Numbered from the stretch's first letter, positions 1 through 9,514 are shown. The stretch is DNA of 64,000 bases from Herbidospora solisilvae (GCF_009901565.1 NZ_WXEW01000008.1:486179-550178); one strand, 5' to 3'. A program made the numbers and translations. The notes: a model not told the origin generated them from the letters alone.

Positions 1-752
1 ACGCCTCCTCCGGCGTCTCCGCGGCCCGCAACCTGGGCCTTTCGGCGGCGAGCGGGACGTACGTCACCTATCTCGACGGCGACGACTGGTACGCCCCCGG
101 CTACCTTCCCCAGCTCGTCTCCGCCATCGAACGGCTCGGCTGCGACTTCGTCCGGGTCGACCACGTGCGGGTGACCGGCACCACCCGGGAGGTGCGCCGG
201 GCGCCCGAACAGCGGCGCGGGGTCGTCTTCCCGGGCCGTGCGGGCATCACGGGCATGGGCCGTCTCGGCATGGTCGACTACCCGGTCCCGTGGGCCGGCG
301 TCTACCGGCGTTCCCTCGCCGACCAGGGGCTGCTCACGTTCGACCCCGCGCTGGCCACCGCCGAGGACCGGGCCTGGGTGTGGCGCCTCCACCTCCACGC
401 CGCCACCTACGCCGTCGCCTCGCTGACCGGCGTGTTCTACCGGCGCGGCCTCAAGGCCTCGCTCACCCAGGTCGGCGACGAACGGCAACTGCACTTCCTG
501 GACGCCTACCTCGGCGTCATCCACGACCTCGACGGAGACGACCCGGAGTTCGTCCGCAAGGCGACGCACAACCTGTGCGCGCTGATCGCCTACCACCACA
601 AGCTGCGACGGCGGCTGCGCCCCGACGTCGCGGCCACCTTCGACACCCGGGCCACCGCCGCCCTGCGGGAAGTCCCGCCGGACGCCCTCGCGGTGGTCCT
701 GCCGACGCTGGGCCACGCCCGCGAGAAGCTGCTCAGGAGGTTCCTGCCGTGA
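1..752 (+). CDS. Glycosyltransferase family 2, 5'-truncated by the window edge
   Basis: The reading frame is open from base 3 to the TGA at 750-752; the N-terminus lies outside the window. The visible part begins in the nucleotide-sugar region of a GT-A fold: SSGVSAARNLGLSAASG is the usual segment before the metal site, and LDGDDWY (bases 72-92) is the DXD-type motif. The rest is the basic helical C-terminus common in GT2 enzymes that build surface polymers. It probably transfers a sugar on the inner face of the membrane; the substrate cannot be read. Its stop overlaps the next start (GTGA), so it is translationally coupled to the polysialyltransferase-like gene. Confidence 0.85.
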   Translation, partial: ASSGVSAARNLGLSAASGTYVTYLDGDDWYAPGYLPQLVSAIERLGCDFVRVDHVRVTGTTREVRRAPEQRRGVVFPGRAGITGMGRLGMVDYPVPWAGVYRRSLADQGLLTFDPALATAEDRAWVWRLHLHAATYAVASLTGVFYRRGLKASLTQVGDERQLHFLDAYLGVIHDLDGDDPEFVRKATHNLCALIAYHHKLRRRLRPDVAATFDTRATAALREVPPDALAVVLPTLGHAREKLLRRFLP

Positions 753-2041
753 AAACCCAGCTTTTCTACTGTTCGACGTTGTTCGGGGCGATGACGCTGG
801 CCGCGGCCATCGACGCCGGTCTGTTCGGCCCGGCCGGGCGGCGCGTGCTGCTCGTGTCGAGCAACGTGGCCGTACCCGAGCTGATCTCCCCCCTGCACCG
901 GACGCCCGCCTTCGAGGCGATCGGCGACCGGTTCGACCACGTGCACTTCTGGAACGAACTGATCGCCCCCTACCACCCCGTCCGCGTCAGGGTCCGGCCC
1001 GAGCAGGGGCCGCTGCTGCGGCGGCTGCTCACGCAGCGGCTGCTCGACGGGCACGCCCCCGACGAGCTGGTCGTCGAGTCGATCGGCGCCTATCCGGCGC
1101 GCGGGCTGGTGGAGATCTTCTCCGGCTGCCCGATCACGGTCTACTCCGAGGGCCTGATGAGCTACGGCCCCACCCGCGACGCGATCCCCGGCGACCTGGG
1201 GGCGCGGGTGGAGCGGCTGCTCTACCTGGACCTGATCGAGGGCATGCGCCCGCTGATGCTGGCCGAGCACAAGGTCCCCGCGGTCGCGGTGCCCGACGTG
1301 GCCTTCCGCGACATCGTCGGCAAGGTCAGCGCGGTCACGCCGGTCGGCGGGCGCGGCGGGGCGCTGCTGCTCAGCCAGTACATGTCCGACGCCGGGCTCA
1401 TCTCGTGGGACGAGGAGCAGGCCATCCACGAGGCGATGCTGCACGGCGTCGCCGCCCGCGGCTTCACCACCGTCCGGTTCAAGCCGCACCCGTCGGCCGG
1501 CCGCCGCCAGGTGCGCGGCATCCAGGCGCTGGCCGACGAGCTCGGGGTGCAGCTCACCGTGGTGCCCGAGTCGGTGCCGGCCGAGACGTGCTTCGCCGCC
1601 TACCGGCCCGACCTGGTCGTCGGCACCTTCTCGACCGGCCTGATCACCGCCCGGCACTACTTCGGCATCCCGGTCGCCACGGTCGGCTGCCCGCGTGTCC
1701 TGGAGCGGATGAAGCCCTACGAGAACAGCAACCGGGTCGCGGTGACGATCGTGGACGCGAGCGTGCCCGAGCTGACCCGGACCGGCGCGCTGGTCCCGGC
1801 CCCGGTCGAGCCCGACCTGCTGCCCCGGCTCGTCGAGGGGGTGGTCTACTGCGCCCAGCGCAAGCGCATGCCCCACCTGCGGGCCAGCGCCGAGGCGGCC
1901 GTCCGGGAGCTGCGCAAGGACGTGCGCTGGCGCTACTTCCCGCGCCGCCGCCTGACCCAGTACGGGCTGATCAAGAAGGCGCCCCGGCCGTCGCTCTGGC
2001 GGCGGGCGCTGCGCCACGCGCGCCGGCTGGTGACCGGATGA
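749..2041 (+). CDS. Polysialyltransferase-family glycosyltransferase
   Basis: 430 aa. The GTG start at 749 overlaps the upstream TGA and is preceded by a perfect AGGAGG at 734-739, which rules out the longer upstream frame. The protein starts KTQLFYCSTLFGAMTLAAAI, with later VGTFSTGLITARHYFGIP and FKPHPSAGRR blocks. This looks like the GT-B enzymes related to bacterial alpha-2,8-polysialyltransferases, where the HP motif binds CMP-sugar. In actinomycetes such proteins sit in wall glycopolymer clusters and need not make sialic acid. The ATGA overlap with the next gene (2038-2041) shows one operon. Family assignment is by overall pattern; donor and acceptor are unknown. Confidence 0.75.
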   Translation: MKTQLFYCSTLFGAMTLAAAIDAGLFGPAGRRVLLVSSNVAVPELISPLHRTPAFEAIGDRFDHVHFWNELIAPYHPVRVRVRPEQGPLLRRLLTQRLLDGHAPDELVVESIGAYPARGLVEIFSGCPITVYSEGLMSYGPTRDAIPGDLGARVERLLYLDLIEGMRPLMLAEHKVPAVAVPDVAFRDIVGKVSAVTPVGGRGGALLLSQYMSDAGLISWDEEQAIHEAMLHGVAARGFTTVRFKPHPSAGRRQVRGIQALADELGVQLTVVPESVPAETCFAAYRPDLVVGTFSTGLITARHYFGIPVATVGCPRVLERMKPYENSNRVAVTIVDASVPELTRTGALVPAPVEPDLLPRLVEGVVYCAQRKRMPHLRASAEAAVRELRKDVRWRYFPRRRLTQYGLIKKAPRPSLWRRALRHARRLVTG

Positions 2042-4962
2042 CCCGGCCGACGCTCTCGGTCGTGGTGCCCTTCCACGACGTCGCCGAGTTCCTGCCGCGC
2101 TGCCTCAACTCGCTGGCCAAGCAGCGGCTCAAGGACATCGAATACCTGCTCGTCGACGACGGCTCCACCGACGGCAGCGCCGTCATCGCCAAGGAGAAGG
2201 TCGCCGCCGATCCCCGGTTCCGGCTGATCGAGCAGGAGAACCGGGGCCTCGGGCCGGCCCGCAACGCGGGGGCGCGGGCGGCCCGGGGCACCTACCTGGC
2301 GTTCGCCGACGGCGACGACACGCTGCCGCGCACCGCCTACGCCTCGCTCGTCGGCAGCCTGGAGGCCACCGGCTCGGACCTGGCCTGCGGGAACGTGAAA
2401 CGCATCGTCGGCGGCAGGCTGCGGCCCTCGGCCGGGCACGCCGAGGCGTTCGCCGCCACGGTCACCGGCACCCACATCCGCCGGCGGCACGCGCTGCTCG
2501 CCGACCGGACCATCTGGAACAAGGTGTTCCGGCGCGAGTTCTGGGACCGGCACGGCTTCGAGTTCCCCGCCCGGCGCTACGAGGACTCGCCGGTCACCAT
2601 CCCGGCCCACGTGTTGTCGACCTCGACCGACGTGCTCGAAGAGGTCGTCTACCACTGGCGCGTCCGGTCGGGCTCGATCTCGCAGCGGCGGACCGAGCCG
2701 GCCAACGTGCTCGACCGGCTGGCCTCGATGCGGCAGGTGTCGGAGTTCCTGAACGAGCACGCGCCCCGCCTCTGGGCCAAGCACGACCTGCTGGTCACCG
2801 AGTTCGACCTGTCGTTCCTGCTGGAGTCGCTGGAGACGGCCGAGGGCGCGGAGCAGGAGGCGCTGCTCGACTCGCTGGCCGAGACCCTGGGCGTGCTGCA
2901 CCCGAAGGCCATCGCCAGGCAGCCGTCGATCCGGCGGCTGGAGCTGCACCTGGCCGCCAACCGGATGGTGCCCGAACTGCGGGAGGTCCGCATGTTCCGC
3001 CGCGCGTCGCTGAGCGACGCCGGCGCGGTCCGGCACGGCTGGTTCAAACGCCGCCGCTGGTTCATGGACTACCCGTACCTGCGCGACCCGGCGAAGGGCA
3101 TCCCCGACTCGGTGTACGACCCCTCCGTCGACTTCCAGCTCAAGGCGGTCGTCGACGGCGTGGAGATGGACGGGACCCGGATGACCGCCCGCGGCTACGC
3201 CTACATCACCCACCTCGACAGCTCGCGCACCACGATCGACGTGTGGTTCCAGCGCGAGGGCGTCCGGCTGCCGCTGGAGGTGCGGCGGGTGACCCGGATG
3301 GACGCCACCGCCGACTCGGGCCAGTCGGCCACCTGCCACGACGACGCCGGGTTCGAGGCGTCGATCGACCTGGCCGACGTGCCGCGCGGGCGCTGGAACC
3401 TGCACTGCTCGGTGCGCGACGGCGAGGTCGTCAGGAAGGGCGTGCCGGAGGCCCATCCCGACACCGGGTACCGGCGCTATCCGCCCGGGGGAGCGCACCA
3501 GCCGAGCCTGACCGAGGAAGGGCTGGTGCTGCGGCGGCCGGTCAAGGACCGGGGCCACGCCTGGGTGGAGTGGAGCGGCGACCGGATCGCGGTGACCACG
3601 CGCAAGAGGCAGCGGCTCGTGTTCCAGAAGACGATCCACCGGCCCGGCGACGACGGCCGGGTCCTCATCACCCCGCCCGCCCGGGTGGGGGTCTGGCGCA
3701 TCAGGAAGACCGACGGCACACCCCTTCGCCTGCGCGTGGGGGTGTCGCCGTCTCCGCGCCGGATCGGCGTGCACCGGGTGTCGTTCCGCACCGAGCTGGA
3801 AGGGGAGGTCCTGGTGGTGGTGCAGCCCGCGCTGGAGGACGACGAACGGGGCCGGTTCGCCGAACGCCGCCTGCGGGGGACCGTGCGGCACTTCAGGAAG
3901 AACCCCATCAGGGAGACCGTCGTCTTCGACGCCTACGGCGGCCGGCTGGCCTCGTGCAACCCGCGTGCGATCTTCGAGGAGATGCGGTCGCGGGACCTGC
4001 CGCTGGAGTACGTCTGGGTCACCCGCGACGGCTCGTTCGAGACGCCGGAGGACTCCCGGGTCGTCCTGCACGGCTCCAAGGAGCACGAGCACGCGCTGGC
4101 GACGGCGCGCTACCTGGTCGGCAACCGCACCCAGCCGAACTGGTACACCAAGCCGCCGGGCCAGACCTACCTGCAGACCTGGCACGGCACGCCGCTCAAG
4201 AAACTCGGCCACGACCTGCGCGACCTGCCGTTCCGGCGCACCGAGCTGCTCGACTGGATGGCCCGCGACGTGCCGCAGTGGGACCTGCTGATCTCCCCGA
4301 ACCCGTTCTCGACGCCCATCATGCGGCGCGCGTTCGGCTACCGGGGCGTGGTGTTGTCGACCGGCTACCCCCGCAACGACCTGCTCTTCGCCGACCGCTC
4401 CATGGCGGTCAGGAGGCGGCTGGGCGTGCCGCCGGGCAAGAAGGTGGTCCTGTACGCCCCCACGTGGCGCGACGACCTCCACCGGGGCAAGAGGCGCCGC
4501 CTGTCGATGGAGCTCGACCTGGCCCGCATGCAGTTCGCGCTCAAGGACCACGTCGTGCTGGTCAGGGCGCACCACCTGATCACCGACCGGCCGAAGATCA
4601 AGGCCCCGGCGATCGACGTGACCGGCTACCCCGAGATCGCCGACCTCTACCTGGCGGCCGACGTGCTGGTCACCGACTACTCCTCGGCCATGTTCGACTT
4701 CGCCTGCACCGGCAAGCCGATGGTGTTCTTCACCTACGACCTGGAGCGCTACCGCGACACGCTGCGCGGCTTCTACTTCGACTTCACCGCCGAGGCGCCG
4801 GGGCCGCTGACCAGGACCACCGACGAGACCATCGACGCCATCAGGGAGGCCGCGGTGCCCGCGGCCTACCGGACGTTCCGGCAGAAGTTCTGCCCGTGGG
4901 ACGACGGGAGGGCGTCGTCCCGGGTGGTCGACATCCTGCTCAGTGGTTCTCGAATGGCGTAG
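2038..4962 (+). CDS. Bifunctional GT2 glycosyltransferase / CDP-glycerol glycerophosphotransferase
   Basis: 974 aa, ATG at 2038 overlapping the previous stop. Residues ~1-230 are a GT2 domain (LSVVVPFHDVAEFLPRC, VDDGSTDGSA, ADGDDTLP). A middle section of about 300 residues (~330-620) looks beta-rich and is unassigned. Residues ~640-970 are a TagF-type polyol-phosphate transferase: LQTWHGTPLKKLGHD, LYAPTWRDDL, HHLITD and VTDYSSAMFDFA, including the paired histidines and Ser/Asp cluster of that family. TagF enzymes polymerise or prime glycerol- or ribitol-phosphate from CDP-polyols. The fusion suggests a polymer with alternating sugar and polyol-phosphate, as in teichoic acids of Streptosporangiales. 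The last 23 bp overlap the convergent Stealth gene. Confidence 0.9.
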   Translation: MTRPTLSVVVPFHDVAEFLPRCLNSLAKQRLKDIEYLLVDDGSTDGSAVIAKEKVAADPRFRLIEQENRGLGPARNAGARAARGTYLAFADGDDTLPRTAYASLVGSLEATGSDLACGNVKRIVGGRLRPSAGHAEAFAATVTGTHIRRRHALLADRTIWNKVFRREFWDRHGFEFPARRYEDSPVTIPAHVLSTSTDVLEEVVYHWRVRSGSISQRRTEPANVLDRLASMRQVSEFLNEHAPRLWAKHDLLVTEFDLSFLLESLETAEGAEQEALLDSLAETLGVLHPKAIARQPSIRRLELHLAANRMVPELREVRMFRRASLSDAGAVRHGWFKRRRWFMDYPYLRDPAKGIPDSVYDPSVDFQLKAVVDGVEMDGTRMTARGYAYITHLDSSRTTIDVWFQREGVRLPLEVRRVTRMDATADSGQSATCHDDAGFEASIDLADVPRGRWNLHCSVRDGEVVRKGVPEAHPDTGYRRYPPGGAHQPSLTEEGLVLRRPVKDRGHAWVEWSGDRIAVTTRKRQRLVFQKTIHRPGDDGRVLITPPARVGVWRIRKTDGTPLRLRVGVSPSPRRIGVHRVSFRTELEGEVLVVVQPALEDDERGRFAERRLRGTVRHFRKNPIRETVVFDAYGGRLASCNPRAIFEEMRSRDLPLEYVWVTRDGSFETPEDSRVVLHGSKEHEHALATARYLVGNRTQPNWYTKPPGQTYLQTWHGTPLKKLGHDLRDLPFRRTELLDWMARDVPQWDLLISPNPFSTPIMRRAFGYRGVVLSTGYPRNDLLFADRSMAVRRRLGVPPGKKVVLYAPTWRDDLHRGKRRRLSMELDLARMQFALKDHVVLVRAHHLITDRPKIKAPAIDVTGYPEIADLYLAADVLVTDYSSAMFDFACTGKPMVFFTYDLERYRDTLRGFYFDFTAEAPGPLTRTTDETIDAIREAAVPAAYRTFRQKFCPWDDGRASSRVVDILLSGSRMA

Positions 4963-6466
4963 GCGTCGGGTAGTAGGCGTCGAGGAAGCGGGCCAGGGCG
5001 GCGTCCTGGTCCGCTGTCGTCGGCGCCGTGTCGTTCAGGCAGAACGCGTCGTGCTCGCGGTTGGCGAGCATGCGGCGCAGCTTCGCCGGGGTCTTCGGCA
5101 GCGCCAGGTCGACGTAGGTGTAGTCGATCTGGCCCGGCAGCGCCCGGCCCGTCAGGTAGGCGTAGTAGTGGGCCAGCGACGACGCGGTCGAGATGTCGCT
5201 CGCCCGGCGGAACCGGCTGGCCGAGACCGTCTTGAACTCGGCCGGGAACCGCTCCTCCAGCTCGAACAGCAACGACCGGCGCAGCGCGTAGGGCACGTGC
5301 TTCATCTTCTGCGTCAGCGTGCGCCCGCACAGCTCCTCCAGCATCCGGCGGTTGTTCATGCCGGCCTGGTGGACGGGGTTGTCCTCGTTCAGCGTGAACG
5401 GGACCTGCGCGATCGACGGGAAGAACCGGGTGATGCCGTTGCCCTCGAAGAACGTCTCCGGGTAGAGCACCTTGCCCAGGAAGAAGTCGTCGTTCAGGTA
5501 GAGGAAGTGCTCCGACAGGCCCTCGATGTGGTGCAGCCGCGACTCGATCGCGTGGCTGTTGAAGACCGGCAGCACCGACTGGTCGGCGAAGATCTCCCGG
5601 TGGTCGACGATCCGGATCCGGTCGTCCTCGACCAGCCATGACGGCTTCTGCCGGTCGGTCACGATGAACACGTTCCGGATCCAGGGCGCGTACGTCAGCA
5701 GCGAGCGCAGCGAGTAGCGCAGCTCGTCGCGGCTGACGAAACGGGCCTCGCTCGTGGCCAGGTCGCTCAGGCCGCCGGTCAGCGCCAGCTCCTTGCGGGC
5801 CCGCCACTCCGGGTCGTTGCCGTCGACCCAGGTGTAGACCGCGTCGATCGGGAAGTCGACGTCGTCGACCAGCCGGCGGGTGAACTCCGGGCGCGTCGGA
5901 TAGACCCGCGCCGACTCCGACACCAGCCGGTTGAACAGCGACTCCGGCGCGTCGACGGTCTCCTCGTGGACGGGCACCGCCTCGCACACGCGGTTGGGCC
6001 GCGGCGCCACCAGCATCTCGCCCTCACGCTGCCAGAACTCCAGGTCGACGCCCGACTCGGGACCGAGCGTGAGGGTGCGTGACGGGCTGGCGTAGTAGAG
6101 CCACAGGCGGATCGCCTTGGCGTCGCCCATGTCGTTGCGGCGCAACTGCCGGATCTTGCCCAGCTCGTTGACCTTGTGCCGGCCTCCCGGCAGCCGCGCG
6201 CCGTAGAGCCCGTGCCGGGCCAACGACCTGATGGCCCTCTGCCGGTACGTCGTGCGCACCGCGATGACCGGTGGACGGCCGCGCATGGGCCGTACACAGA
6301 AGAACGGAATCGCCGATCCGGACAGTGATCGGCAGATCAGGTCGAACGTCTCCCGCGAAGCCTGCGCGGGACTGGCGTCCTGCCTGATCAGAGCCACCCT
6401 GGGCGGCATCGGCTCGCGCGCTGTCAGGCGGCTGTGAAGCTGTCGGTACAACGTAGACACCGGCAT
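4940..6466 (-). CDS. Stealth-family sugar-phosphotransferase
   Basis: 508 aa. The ATG at 6466 is preceded by a G-rich ribosome site (GGGGGGAGAG). The four conserved Stealth regions are in order: CR1 IDAVYTWVDGNDPEWR (~res 178), CR2 from RDELRYSLRSLL through NVFIVTDRQKPSWL to FLYLNDDFFLG (~res 225-310), CR3 around HYYAYLTG, and CR4 near LANREHDAFCLND. Family members transfer hexose-1-phosphate from a UDP-sugar to make phosphodiester-linked capsule-like polymers. It is convergent with the GT2-TagF fusion (23-bp overlap), so it is a separate transcript of the same locus. The N-terminal ~170 residues are variable. Confidence 0.88.
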   Translation of the reverse strand: MPVSTLYRQLHSRLTAREPMPPRVALIRQDASPAQASRETFDLICRSLSGSAIPFFCVRPMRGRPPVIAVRTTYRQRAIRSLARHGLYGARLPGGRHKVNELGKIRQLRRNDMGDAKAIRLWLYYASPSRTLTLGPESGVDLEFWQREGEMLVAPRPNRVCEAVPVHEETVDAPESLFNRLVSESARVYPTRPEFTRRLVDDVDFPIDAVYTWVDGNDPEWRARKELALTGGLSDLATSEARFVSRDELRYSLRSLLTYAPWIRNVFIVTDRQKPSWLVEDDRIRIVDHREIFADQSVLPVFNSHAIESRLHHIEGLSEHFLYLNDDFFLGKVLYPETFFEGNGITRFFPSIAQVPFTLNEDNPVHQAGMNNRRMLEELCGRTLTQKMKHVPYALRRSLLFELEERFPAEFKTVSASRFRRASDISTASSLAHYYAYLTGRALPGQIDYTYVDLALPKTPAKLRRMLANREHDAFCLNDTAPTTADQDAALARFLDAYYPTPTPFENH

Positions 6467-6592
6467 GGCTCTCCCCCCGAAGAATGCGGCGACCCTACCG
6501 GACGCCTGAGGGCGTTGGCGGGGGCTTTGCCCACGTCAGGGCAATGGTCAAGAAGTGGCAACGAGATGCTCTGGGGAGCCCAGAAGAAGCCG

Positions 6593-6621
6593 TTGACGAC
6601 TACCGAACGTAGTCATTCTTA
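6593..6621 (+). promoter_or_regulatory. Candidate promoter with a palindrome in its spacer
   Basis: TTGACG at 6593-6598 lies 17 bp from TTCTTA at 6616-6621, and the next ATG is only 5 bp further on, which fits leaderless transcription. A perfect inverted repeat, GACTAC-CGAAC-GTAGTC (6598-6614), fills the spacer, a position where a bound repressor would block RNA polymerase. A close match, ACTACGAACGTA, is present at 14825-14836 ahead of the SRPBCC gene. Confidence 0.4.
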
Positions 6622-6626
6622 CGTTC

Positions 6627-7466
6627 ATGGGGGGCTTCACGCTCGACGACATACTGGCGACGCGCAAGCCACGGGACTCCTGGTGGACCGTCTTCGCGGT
6701 CGACCCGGTCGCGTGCCGGCTCGCGCTCCTGACCGCCAACCACACCTCGATCACGCCCAACGGGCTGACCGGCCTGTCGATGCTGCTCGGCGTCGCCTCG
6801 GCCGCCTGCTTCGCGGCCGGTGAGCTCGCCGCGGGCGCGGCGCTGTTCTACCTGAGCTTCACCGTCGACTGCATGGACGGCAAGATCGCCCGGCTGAAGG
6901 GCAGCGGCACCTCGTTCGGCCTCTGGCTCGACTACGTCGGCGACCGGGTGCGCGTCGCGGGATGCGCGTTCGGCTTCGCCTTCGGCGAGGGCGCCCTGTG
7001 GGCGTTGTGGCTGGCCGCCGGGATCGTGGTCCTGGACCTGTTCCGGTATGTCAACGGGCCCCAGCTCCTCAGGGTCAGGGAGGCCTCCCGCGACCGGGTG
7101 CGCGCCGCGACCGGCGGCGACCCCGTGTTCGTCGAGGACGTCCTGCTGGCCGACCCGCTGGCCGACGTCCGCGACGGCTCCGTCGTCGATCTCCAGTCGG
7201 CCTTCCGCCGCAGATTCCCCTGGTTCGACCGGTTCCGCCTGTTCCTCGCGCGGCACCGCGTCCGGACCCATCTCATGAGCGGCATCGAGTTCCACGCGGC
7301 GATCTTCGTCGTCGCGCCCCTGTTCGGGGCGGCCGCGATGCTCTGGTCCGCGCTCGCCACGGGCGCGCTGCTGACCGCGTTCGAGGCCGCTCTCGTCTAC
7401 CGCACCTGGCTGGCGGCCCGTGAGGCCGACCGGGTCGTACCGGAAAGGGTGAAAGTGCTTGTCTGA
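6627..7466 (+). CDS. CDP-alcohol phosphatidyltransferase family membrane protein
   Basis: 279 aa. The family signature D-G-x2-A-R-x8-G-x3-D-x3-D is present at ~res 82-105 (MDGKIARLKGSG, then GLWLDYVGD), with all four metal-binding aspartates. Hydrophobic stretches before and after fit a multi-pass inner-membrane enzyme that moves a phospho-alcohol group from a CDP-alcohol to another alcohol. The substrate is unknown; inositol-, glycerol- or polymer-linked acceptors are possible in this setting. The ATG has no Shine-Dalgarno and is close to a candidate promoter, so it may be leaderless. It overlaps the first sulfotransferase by 8 bp. Confidence 0.88.
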   Translation: MGGFTLDDILATRKPRDSWWTVFAVDPVACRLALLTANHTSITPNGLTGLSMLLGVASAACFAAGELAAGAALFYLSFTVDCMDGKIARLKGSGTSFGLWLDYVGDRVRVAGCAFGFAFGEGALWALWLAAGIVVLDLFRYVNGPQLLRVREASRDRVRAATGGDPVFVEDVLLADPLADVRDGSVVDLQSAFRRRFPWFDRFRLFLARHRVRTHLMSGIEFHAAIFVVAPLFGAAAMLWSALATGALLTAFEAALVYRTWLAAREADRVVPERVKVLV

Positions 7467-8460
7467 TCGGCCGATCTTCATCGTGGCGTGCCCCCGCTCG
7501 GGAACCACGCTCCTCCAGCTCATGCTGCACGCCCACCCGCGCATCGCGATCCCGCCGGAGACGCGCATCCTCGTGCAGGCCTACCTCAAGCGCCGCCGCT
7601 TCGGCGACCTGCGCAACCCCGAGCGCCGCCGCGAGATGGCCCAGTGGGTCACCGGCGGCCACCGCACCCAGTTCGGCGACCTGGGCATCGACAAGCACGA
7701 GTTCATCGAGCGCGCCGTGGCCGGGCCCGGCTCGCTGGGCTCGGTCGTCGGCCTGGTCTACAAGATGTACGGCGAGCAGCACGGCAAGCCGCGCTGGGGC
7801 GACAAGCGGCCACCGTACATCAAGCACATGGACGCGCTCATCGCGATGTTCCCGGACTGCCAGATCGTCCACATCGTGCGCGACGGCCGTGACTGCGTCG
7901 CCTCGCTGAAGGAGATGCCCTGGTTCAAGGAGGACATCTACCAGGCGGTCAACCGCTGGTGCGAGGCCATCGACTTCGGCCGCAAGGTCGGCCTCGGCCC
8001 CGACAGCTACTACGAGCTCCGTTATGAGGACCTGACGGCCGACCCCGAGCTGGAGCTCAAGAAGCTGTGCTCCTTCCTGGGCGAGGAGTACCACCCGGCG
8101 ATGCGGGAGCCGTCGAAGGTCGCCGACACGATCCCGTCGCACAAGTCGTGGCACGAGAACACCCGCGGCGAGGTCACCACCGCCCGCGCCGGCACGTGGT
8201 CGACCCGCCTGGAGCCCTGGGAGATCTCGCTCTGCGAGACCGTCATGGGCGAGCGCCTGACCTCCTACGGCTACCAGCTCACGGGCGCCCCGAAGGCCGA
8301 GCGCAAGCACGTCGCGGCGTACGAGAAGACGGCCGCCTACTGGAAGCGGCGGTACCGCAAGCGGGCCGTGACGGAGTGGTTCAACCGCTTCCGCGAGGCC
8401 GGCCCGGTCGCCGCGCAGCTCACCGACGGCCAGCGCGAGCTGTCCGGGCTGGGCTCCTGA
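7459..8460 (+). CDS. Sulfotransferase family protein (first of a tandem pair)
   Basis: 333 aa from a TTG at 7459, with AAAGGGTGAAAG just upstream, inside the end of the previous gene. The PAPS 5'-phosphosulfate loop is clear at the N-terminus (ACPRSGTTLLQLMLH, ~res 10-24), and the 3'-phosphate site is VRDGRDCVAS at ~res 140. DKRPPYIKH and YEDLTADPE are also typical of this family. The enzyme should move sulfate from PAPS to a hydroxyl on a sugar, lipid or small molecule. Next to surface-polymer genes, sulfation of a glycan or glycolipid is the likely role (inference). It is followed 4 bp later by a close paralogue. Confidence 0.9.
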   Translation: MSDRPIFIVACPRSGTTLLQLMLHAHPRIAIPPETRILVQAYLKRRRFGDLRNPERRREMAQWVTGGHRTQFGDLGIDKHEFIERAVAGPGSLGSVVGLVYKMYGEQHGKPRWGDKRPPYIKHMDALIAMFPDCQIVHIVRDGRDCVASLKEMPWFKEDIYQAVNRWCEAIDFGRKVGLGPDSYYELRYEDLTADPELELKKLCSFLGEEYHPAMREPSKVADTIPSHKSWHENTRGEVTTARAGTWSTRLEPWEISLCETVMGERLTSYGYQLTGAPKAERKHVAAYEKTAAYWKRRYRKRAVTEWFNRFREAGPVAAQLTDGQRELSGLGS

Positions 8461-8464
8461 CCCC

Positions 8465-9511
8465 ATGGCGACCCTGGACAGGCCGGTCTTCGTCATCGGC
8501 TGCCCGCGCTCGGGCACCACGATGTTGCAGCTCATGCTGCACAGTCACCCGCGGATCGCGGTCCCGCCGGAGACCCGCTTCATGATCCAGGCCTACCACG
8601 CCCGGCGCCGGCACGGCGACATGCGGCGTCCGGACAACCGGCGCCGCCTGGCCGAATGGGTGGCCGGCGGGAAGGACACCAAGTTCCGCGAACTGGGCCT
8701 CGACCGCACCGAGTACGTCGACCACGCGGTCGCGGCCCCCGGCTCGCTCGGCTCGGTCCTGGGCACGGTGTTCCGCGACTACGCGGCCCGCTTCGGGAAG
8801 CCGAGGTGGGGCGACAAGCGCCCGAGCTACTTCAAGCACGTGGGCATGCTGCTGCGCCTGTTCCCGGACGCCCAGTTCATCCACCTGGTCCGCGACGGCC
8901 GCGACTGCGTGGCCTCGCTGCTGGAGATGCCCTGGTACAAACTGGACGTCTACCACGCGATCGCGAACTGGGCCGAGGCGATCGACTTCGGCCGCCACCA
9001 CGCCGCCCACCTCCCGGCCGGTTCCTACCACGAACTCCGGTACGAGGACCTGACGGCCGACCCGGAACTCGCCCTGAAGCGCCTGTGCGGCTTCATCGGC
9101 GAGGACTACGACCCGGCGATGTGCGAACCCCGGCACGTCGCCCAGGTGGCCGTGCCGGCCCACAAGGTCTGGCACGCCAACACCCACACGGCCGTGACCA
9201 CGGCCCGCAGCGGCAGCTGGTCCACCCGTTTGGAGCCCTGGCAGATCTCCCTGTGCGAGACCGTCCTGGGCTCCCGCCTGGAGTCCCACGGCTACGAGCT
9301 GAGCGGCGCACCGAAGGCGACCCGCGACCACCGCACGGCCTACCGCACGACGGCGGCCAGACGGCGCGGCGCCCGGCTGAAGCGCACGGGCCGCGAACGA
9401 CTGATCCGGCTGTGGGAACCGGGCCCGCTCTCGGCCCTGCTGACCTCCGGCCAACGGGCACTGGCGGGGCTGCCTCCCCTGCCCCACAGCCAGCTGGTCG
9501 AGTCGTCGTAG
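8465..9511 (+). CDS. Sulfotransferase family protein (second of a tandem pair)
   Basis: 348 aa, ATG 4 bp after the first sulfotransferase. Its blocks match its neighbour throughout: IGCPRSGTTMLQLMLHSHP, WGDKRPSYFKH, LVRDGRDCVAS, YEDLTADPELALK and WSTRLEPWQISLCETV. The two therefore arose by duplication. All PAPS-binding elements are intact in both, so both should be active, perhaps at different positions of one substrate. There is no strong ribosome site, which fits translational coupling. The transcript probably ends at the hairpin just downstream (9515-9550). Confidence 0.9.
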   Translation: MATLDRPVFVIGCPRSGTTMLQLMLHSHPRIAVPPETRFMIQAYHARRRHGDMRRPDNRRRLAEWVAGGKDTKFRELGLDRTEYVDHAVAAPGSLGSVLGTVFRDYAARFGKPRWGDKRPSYFKHVGMLLRLFPDAQFIHLVRDGRDCVASLLEMPWYKLDVYHAIANWAEAIDFGRHHAAHLPAGSYHELRYEDLTADPELALKRLCGFIGEDYDPAMCEPRHVAQVAVPAHKVWHANTHTAVTTARSGSWSTRLEPWQISLCETVLGSRLESHGYELSGAPKATRDHRTAYRTTAARRRGARLKRTGRERLIRLWEPGPLSALLTSGQRALAGLPPLPHSQLVESS

Positions 9512-9514
9512 ACG

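Noticed and set aside
1933..4575. 880-codon open frame on the minus strand
   Set aside because: Antisense to the GT2-TagF gene; composition is His/Arg/Asp-rich with no family motifs, typical of GC-rich shadows.
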